NCBI RefSeq assembly: GCF_000344135.1 | Contig: NZ_BAOP01000026.1 | Location: forward strand, 1 to 64,000 | Direction of reading: 5' to 3' | Source of the DNA: Gordonia malaquae NBRC 108250 | GTDB taxonomy: Bacteria; Actinomycetota; Actinomycetes; Mycobacteriales; Mycobacteriaceae | DNA: 64,000 nucleotides | Shown here: positions 59,811 through 64,000 of the stretch, one piece after another | How the letters are laid out: every line of letters begins with the position of its first letter | Numbering within the stretch: the first letter of the stretch is position 1 | Made by a program: the position numbers and the translations under genes | The notes under the pieces: generated by a model | Database searches by the model: none | Told to the model about the DNA's origin: nothing | Seen by the model: only the letters and a program-made list of their open reading frames with translations

Positions 59811-61394
59811 ATGGAACCCGTGATTCAAGATGATCTGGTCGTCGACACTCACTATGGTCCGTTGCGCGGTGTGGCGACCGAAACGCTGGACGTGTGGAGA
59901 GGCATCGCCTATGCCCAGCCGCCGGTAGGCGACTTGCGGTGGCGGCACGCGGTCGATCCGACACCGCACACAGACGTGGTCCCGGCCGACACCTTCGGGC
60001 CGGTGTGCCCGCAGCCGGTGATGCCGGTGATCGAGCTGGGCGACGGCACGCGCCAGGAGGAGGACTGCCTCTATCTCAATGTGTCCACCCCGCGCGGCGC
60101 GTCGCGCAGCGACACCCGGCTCCCGGTGCTGGTGTGGATTCACGGCGGCGCCTACCTGTGCGGTTCGGGTTCGCAACCCCTGTACGACGCGACGTCGCTG
60201 ATCGGCACGGGTGTCGAGGCAGGCACCCCGGTGATCGTCGTGACGATCAACTACCGACTCGGCGCGTTCGGGTTCGTCGACTTCTCGTCGTGGTCGGACG
60301 CCGACCGGACGTTCGACGCGAACTGCGGGATGTCCGATGTGCTGGCCGCGCTGCGCTGGGTGAACCTGAACATCAGCGCCTTCGGCGGCGACCCCGGGAA
60401 CGTGACTGTCTTCGGGGAGTCGGCAGGAGGCGGAGTCGTCACGACGCTTCTGACCATGCCGGGCGCGGAGGGACTCGTGCATCGGGCCATCGCACAGAGT
60501 TCCCCGGCGACGTCGGTGTACGGCCCCGACCGCGCGGCTCGCTACGCGCAGGCGATGCTCGACCTCATGCCGGCCGAACGAGTGAGCCCGGATCTGCTTC
60601 GAGACATCCCTGTCGACGCTCTTGTGGCGGCGTCGCAGCAGATGTTCCTGTCGGTGCCTCGGGAGCATCCCGGCACCATCGCGCACACGCCGATCGTCGA
60701 CGGCGACCTGATCCCCGATGACCCGCTCCGTGTGTACGAGTCCGGGCGCGCACTGCCGGTGCCGCTGATGATCGGCACGAATCGGCACGAGACGTCGCTG
60801 TTCAAGTGGATGTCGTCGCCCCTCATGCCGGTGAAGTCGGAGCATGTCGACGCGATGTTCACCCTCATCGGCACCGAGCAGCCGCATCTCCCGTTGCCTG
60901 AGCCGGAACACCTCGACGAGTCGTATCAGCACGTGAAGGCTCGGGTGCGCAGCATGGCGATCTCCCGCGACATCGGGTTCCGCATGCCCGCGTTGTGGAT
61001 CGTCGAAGCGCACAACTCGCAAGCGTCGGTGCACCTGTACCGCTTCGACTGGGCGACGCCGCTGCTGCGGTTCATCGGTTTCGGCGCTGCTCACGCCACT
61101 GAACTGCCGTACGTGTGGGGCAATCCGGCGTCCACCAAACGCGATCCGATGTACCGATTGGGCGGCCGACCGACGGGCGACGAGGTGACCGCCCGCGTCC
61201 AGCGTCGATGGCTGGCGTTCGCAACCTCAGCCGACCCGAACATCGGCGACGACATCCCCGGCAACGCACAGTGGGACCCCTACACAGTCGACGATCACGC
61301 GTCGCTGCGGATCGGTGCGGTCGATTCCGCTGCAGTCGGGCTCGACGACGCGATGCTCCGCGCCTGGGGCGACGAGGTCCTCAGCTTCCAATGA
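59811..61394 (+). CDS. Carboxylesterase, type B family
   Basis: A 527-residue esterase/lipase of the cholinesterase-like family. 'GPLRGVATETLDVWRGIAYA' start, 'EEDCLYLNV' (carboxylesterase signature 2), oxyanion 'VWIHGGAYLCGSGS', nucleophile 'VTVFGESAGGGVV' (Ser about 201), acid in 'GTNRHETSLF' and His in 'GAAHATELPYVWG' (about 425). No signal peptide, so it is cytoplasmic. ATG at 59811 or GTG at 59820. It is coupled by ATGA to a RidA-like gene; substrates unknown. Confidence 0.9.
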   Translation: MEPVIQDDLVVDTHYGPLRGVATETLDVWRGIAYAQPPVGDLRWRHAVDPTPHTDVVPADTFGPVCPQPVMPVIELGDGTRQEEDCLYLNVSTPRGASRSDTRLPVLVWIHGGAYLCGSGSQPLYDATSLIGTGVEAGTPVIVVTINYRLGAFGFVDFSSWSDADRTFDANCGMSDVLAALRWVNLNISAFGGDPGNVTVFGESAGGGVVTTLLTMPGAEGLVHRAIAQSSPATSVYGPDRAARYAQAMLDLMPAERVSPDLLRDIPVDALVAASQQMFLSVPREHPGTIAHTPIVDGDLIPDDPLRVYESGRALPVPLMIGTNRHETSLFKWMSSPLMPVKSEHVDAMFTLIGTEQPHLPLPEPEHLDESYQHVKARVRSMAISRDIGFRMPALWIVEAHNSQASVHLYRFDWATPLLRFIGFGAAHATELPYVWGNPASTKRDPMYRLGGRPTGDEVTARVQRRWLAFATSADPNIGDDIPGNAQWDPYTVDDHASLRIGAVDSAAVGLDDAMLRAWGDEVLSFQ

Positions 61395-61780
61395 CGATCA
61401 GTCGATTCGGGTCCGACGCGTTGTTCGACGGAGGGTTCGCCTACGGTTCGCGCGTTCGCGGCGAACAACTGTTCACAGCAGGTGTATCGCCCCTGGACGA
61501 GCACGGGTCCGTCGTGGCGCCCGGCGACCCGATCGCCCAGACCTCGCACGTCGTTGAACTGTTGGCCACGCTTCTCGCGGAGCAGGGGAGCACTGTCGAC
61601 GACATCGCCAAACTGACCGTCTATGTCGAGACGGCCGACCGCGCGGACGTCGCCGCGGTGTGGGGCGCGGTGGAAGAGGCGTTCGCCGGGGACACTCCTC
61701 CGGCCGTGATCGTCGCGGTCACCGTCCTGCCGTACCCGGGCCAACGAATCGAGATCGACGCGGTTACGGTGGCTCGATGA
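61391..61780 (+). CDS. RidA (YjgF/YER057c/UK114) family protein
   Basis: A 129-residue trimer-forming protein. 'QLFTAGVSPLDEHGSVVAPG', 'VVELLATLLAEQGSTVDDIA' and 'PAVIVAVTVLPYPGQRIEID' fit the family; the usual catalytic Arg of RidA proper, near the end of the PxRxxV-type motif, is not present (sequence 'TPPAVIVAV'), so it is probably a Rid subfamily member without classical imine deaminase activity. It overlaps both neighbours by ATGA, so three genes are co-translated. Confidence 0.86.
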   Translation: MTISRFGSDALFDGGFAYGSRVRGEQLFTAGVSPLDEHGSVVAPGDPIAQTSHVVELLATLLAEQGSTVDDIAKLTVYVETADRADVAAVWGAVEEAFAGDTPPAVIVAVTVLPYPGQRIEIDAVTVAR

Positions 61781-62949
61781 CACGACCACACGTCGACGAC
61801 ACCGCTCGCCGCGCTCGATTTCAGCGGAGGCATCTGCTCGACGGGACAGTCGGCACTCCGGTGGTCGAGATCGCCGACGCGGTTGTCGGGTTGCACGCGA
61901 CGACGGCGTCCACTGTGCATCTGTCGGCATGGGCGCGTAACGGCGAGATCACCCCGCACGACGTCGACAGCGCGCTCTACGACGATCGAACGGTCGTGAA
62001 ACAGCTCGCGATGCGGCGAACGCTGTTCGTCATGAGCCGACCGATCCTCGCCGACGCGGTGGGCGCGGTCGGCAGCCGGGTCGCGGCGTCGGAACGCACC
62101 AACATGCTCCGTGACCTGCGTCGCGACGACGGACCCGCCGACCCCGAAGGATGGATCGATCAAGCGCGGTCGGCGGTCCTCGATCTCCTCGACGGAACCG
62201 AACTCGTGGCCGCCGAGGTGCGGAAAGCTCTGCCCGATTTCGACATCTCGATCATGCGCGACGCCGGGAAGTCGTACGGCGGACTCTCGCCGATGCTCCC
62301 GCGCCTGCTCAATCACCTGGCAGCGGCGGGCGACGTGGTCCGCGGGACCAATCGCGCGACGTGGGCGGTGTCGCGGCCCGGCTGGACGTCGATGTCGTCG
62401 TGGCTGGGTGAGCCTCTCGCGGCCGTCAGCCCGGAGGATGGCCACCGCGATCTTGTGGCCCGCTGGCTCCGCTCGTTCGGTCCGGGAACCGAGGCTGACC
62501 TCGTGTGGTGGCTCGGGTCGACGAAGACCGCGGTGCGGAAGGCAGTCGCTGCCCTGGACGTGGTCGAGGTGGACCTCGACTCCGGCGAGACCGGCTACCT
62601 GATGGCCGACGACCTCTACCCCGTCGACGAGGTGCAGCCGCGGGCGCTCCTGCTGCCGGGCCTAGACCCAACGACCATGGGGTGGCGCGGCCGGGAGTTC
62701 TACCTCGATCCCGCGCACGTTCCGCACCTGTTCGACACGAATGGCAACGGTGGACAGACCGCATGGTGGGACGGCCGGATCGTCGGAGGCTGGGTGCAAG
62801 AGGACAACCGCGTCCGCGTCCAACTCCTGGAGGACGTTCCCGCTGACGGTGTCCGAGCGCTCGACGCCCGGGCCGCCGAACTCGCCGAGTGGCTCGGCGA
62901 CGTCCGCCTGACCCAGGGTCTCTTCGCCTCCCCGATGATGAAGTCCTGA
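61777..62949 (+). CDS. Winged-helix DNA-binding domain protein (HTH_42, AlkZ/YcaQ-like superfamily)
   Basis: A 390-residue protein of the HTH_42 (DUF1006-like) family, of tandem winged-helix type. N-terminal 'VVGLHATTASTVHLSAWARN' (residues about 36-55), 'VVKQLAMRRTLFVMSR', 'LVWWLGSTKTAVRKAVAALD' and C-terminal 'RALLLPGLDPTTMGWRGREF'. In AlkZ-type DNA glycosylases the first motif is GLQAQ with essential Gln residues; here it is GLHAT, so glycosylase chemistry by that mechanism is doubtful. Last gene of the esterase-RidA operon. Confidence 0.83.
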   Translation: MTRPHVDDTARRARFQRRHLLDGTVGTPVVEIADAVVGLHATTASTVHLSAWARNGEITPHDVDSALYDDRTVVKQLAMRRTLFVMSRPILADAVGAVGSRVAASERTNMLRDLRRDDGPADPEGWIDQARSAVLDLLDGTELVAAEVRKALPDFDISIMRDAGKSYGGLSPMLPRLLNHLAAAGDVVRGTNRATWAVSRPGWTSMSSWLGEPLAAVSPEDGHRDLVARWLRSFGPGTEADLVWWLGSTKTAVRKAVAALDVVEVDLDSGETGYLMADDLYPVDEVQPRALLLPGLDPTTMGWRGREFYLDPAHVPHLFDTNGNGGQTAWWDGRIVGGWVQEDNRVRVQLLEDVPADGVRALDARAAELAEWLGDVRLTQGLFASPMMKS

Positions 62950-62985
62950 CCCCGCGCCCTTGCTCGATCCGAGGGCGACTCCCCA

Positions 62986-63102
62986 CTGGTCGTTGAGCGA
63001 GCAGAGCGAGTCGAAGCGGCGTGACAAACACAGGTCGGCGACCACGGGGCTGTCCGGGGACGTGAGGTGCGGACGCTTCGACTCGCGGCGCTCATCGAGC
63101 AG
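62986..63102. repeat. Pair of REP-like units in opposite orientation
   Basis: One unit at 62986-63018 (CTGGTCGTTGAGCGAGCAGA then GCGAGTCGAAGCG) and one in inverse orientation at 63074-63102 (CGCTTCGACTCGCGGCGCTC then ATCGAGCAG). The two could pair as a long stem upstream of the phoP gene. No gene is seen between 62950 and 63194. Confidence 0.75.
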
Positions 63103-63194
63103 GGTCGAGGCTTCTCAACGACTAGGAGGGCCGAGCAACGGGGCCGGCTCACAGGAAGCTCCCAGCGTTCGGACAGCGGGGGAGGAGGCGGTCG

Positions 63195-63920
63195 GTGCAC
63201 GATGGTGACATGACCGTGAGTTCCCCAGCCGTGCCCGCAAAAGTTCTGGTCGTCGATGACGAGGAGAACATCCGGGAACTGTTGTCGGTGTCCTTGAAGT
63301 TCCAGGGCATGGACGTGCGCTCAGCCGCCGACGGACCGCGCGCCCTGGACATCACCCGCACCTTCAAACCCGACGTCCTGATTCTGGACGTGATGATGCC
63401 CGGCATGGACGGCTTCGGACTGCTGCGACGATTGCGCGCGGACGGCATAGGCGCGCCCGCGCTGTTCCTGTCGGCGCGCGACTCCGTCGAAGACAAGGTC
63501 AACGGACTCACCGTCGGCGGGGACGACTACGTGACCAAACCGTTCAGCCTGGAAGAGGTCGTCGCACGGCTCGGTGTGCTGCTCCGCCGCAGCGGGCACG
63601 GACAGGAGTCTCAGGCGTCGTCGCGCATCGTGTTCGCCGATCTCGAACTCGATGAGGAGACCCACGAAGTGCTCAAGGACGGCGAACTCGTCTCGCTGTC
63701 GCCGACAGAGTTCACATTGCTGCGGTACTTCATGGTCAACGCGGGAACTGTGCTGTCGAAGCCACGCATTCTCGATCACGTGTGGAACTACGACTTCGGC
63801 GGCGACGTGAACGTGGTCGAGTCGTACGTGTCATATCTGCGACGCAAGATCGACACCGGCCCGGTCCGGCTCATCCACACCCTGCGCGGTGTGGGCTACG
63901 TGATGCGTGAGCCTCGATGA
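63195..63920 (+). CDS. phoP: Two-component response regulator, OmpR/PhoB family, PhoP-like
   Basis: A 241-residue regulator. Receiver: 'VLVVDDEENIRELLSVSLKF' (acidic pair), phospho-acceptor Asp in 'PDVLILDVMMPGMDGFGLLR' (about residue 60) and Lys in 'GGDDYVTKPFSLEEVVARL'. The C-terminal winged helix has 'DEETHEVLKDGE', 'LSPTEFTLLRYFMVNAGTVL' and 'GGDVNVVESYVSYLRRKID'. It is very close to mycobacterial PhoP, which controls envelope lipids and stress responses. GTG at 63195 has GGAGGAGG at 63181-63188; ATG at 63210 is an alternative. It overlaps the kinase gene by ATGA. Confidence 0.9.
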   Translation: MHDGDMTVSSPAVPAKVLVVDDEENIRELLSVSLKFQGMDVRSAADGPRALDITRTFKPDVLILDVMMPGMDGFGLLRRLRADGIGAPALFLSARDSVEDKVNGLTVGGDDYVTKPFSLEEVVARLGVLLRRSGHGQESQASSRIVFADLELDEETHEVLKDGELVSLSPTEFTLLRYFMVNAGTVLSKPRILDHVWNYDFGGDVNVVESYVSYLRRKIDTGPVRLIHTLRGVGYVMREPR

Positions 63921-64000
63921 ACGTGGTGTCCGAACGCATGCGGTCGATGCCGCTGCGGGTGACACTTGTCGTCCTGACCGTCATCCTGGTGCTGGCGGGC
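63917..64000 (+). CDS. Sensor histidine kinase, N-terminal fragment cut by the window edge (PhoR-like)
   Basis: Only 28 codons are visible: a basic start 'MNVVSERMRSMPLRVTL' then hydrophobic 'VVLTVILVLAG', the first TM helix of a membrane sensor kinase. The start overlaps the stop of the response-regulator gene (ATGA), the usual phoPR arrangement. Kinase domains lie beyond position 64000. Confidence 0.75.
   Translation, partial: MNVVSERMRSMPLRVTLVVLTVILVLAG

Overview
The window is GC-rich chromosomal DNA from an actinobacterium of the mycolic-acid group (Mycobacteriales). Supporting markers are an antigen-85-type mycolyltransferase homologue, a DprE1-like oxidase, a heparin-binding-haemagglutinin-like protein (HbhA), a RamB-type regulator beside isocitrate lyase, a PhoP-type response regulator, and many genes whose start codon lies 6-7 nt after a TANNNT -10 box (leaderless arrangement). 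As I recall it, the gene content follows the Mycobacterium tuberculosis Rv0462-Rv0485 segment (lpdC, AhpD-like, ramB, icl, fadB2, TetR, DUF445, XRE, hbhA, DUF2516, deoC, nitrilase, DUF2505, murB, SDR, ROK), but reshuffled and interrupted. Gordonia or a close relative is my best guess; this is inference.

Layout. 0-5 kb: an MHS-type transporter, an old-yellow-enzyme oxidoreductase with its TetR regulator, and lpdA. 5-21 kb: an accessory nitrogen/carbon catabolic block. It holds an amino-acid permease, a D-amino-acid-dehydrogenase-like enzyme, a TetR regulator, a Glu/Leu/Phe/Val-type dehydrogenase, a ThDP 2-oxo-acid decarboxylase-like enzyme, an NCS1 transporter with a tiny membrane partner, a flavin amine oxidase, a second TetR, and an operon of ADP-forming acyl-CoA synthetase, aldehyde dehydrogenase and acyl-CoA dehydrogenase. 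Five copies of an 18-bp TGACT-N8-AGTYA operator sit in its promoters, so it looks like one regulon turning amino acids or amines into aldehydes, acids and then acyl-CoAs. 21-26 kb: a DNA glycosylase, two paralogous winged-helix regulators, a cupin, two methyltransferases, an AhpD-like protein and a mycolyltransferase homologue.

26-41 kb: the glyoxylate-shunt and cell-envelope core: ramB, lipoprotein, aceA, fadB2, hbhA, PPK2/TetR, DUF445, XRE, DUF2516, MerR, alpha/beta hydrolase, murB, two DUF2505 genes and a methyltransferase. 41-53.7 kb: envelope proteins, a nitrilase, an AbiEi/DUF559 orphan, purU, deoC, a ROK regulator, an SDR, otsB-otsA, a TipAL-like MerR gene, thrE and a tRNA-Thr. 54-64 kb: an MFS exporter, an AraC regulator, a DprE1-like gene with Thr at the benzothiazinone-target cysteine position, a foreign-looking PD-(D/E)XK gene flanked by gene fragments, a GyrI-like protein, an esterase/RidA/winged-helix operon, phoP and the start of its kinase gene.

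A palindromic REP-like repeat (CTTCGACTC...GAGCAG and its complement) is scattered between genes throughout and appears once inside otsA in frame. No insertion sequence, prophage, CRISPR array or rRNA was found.
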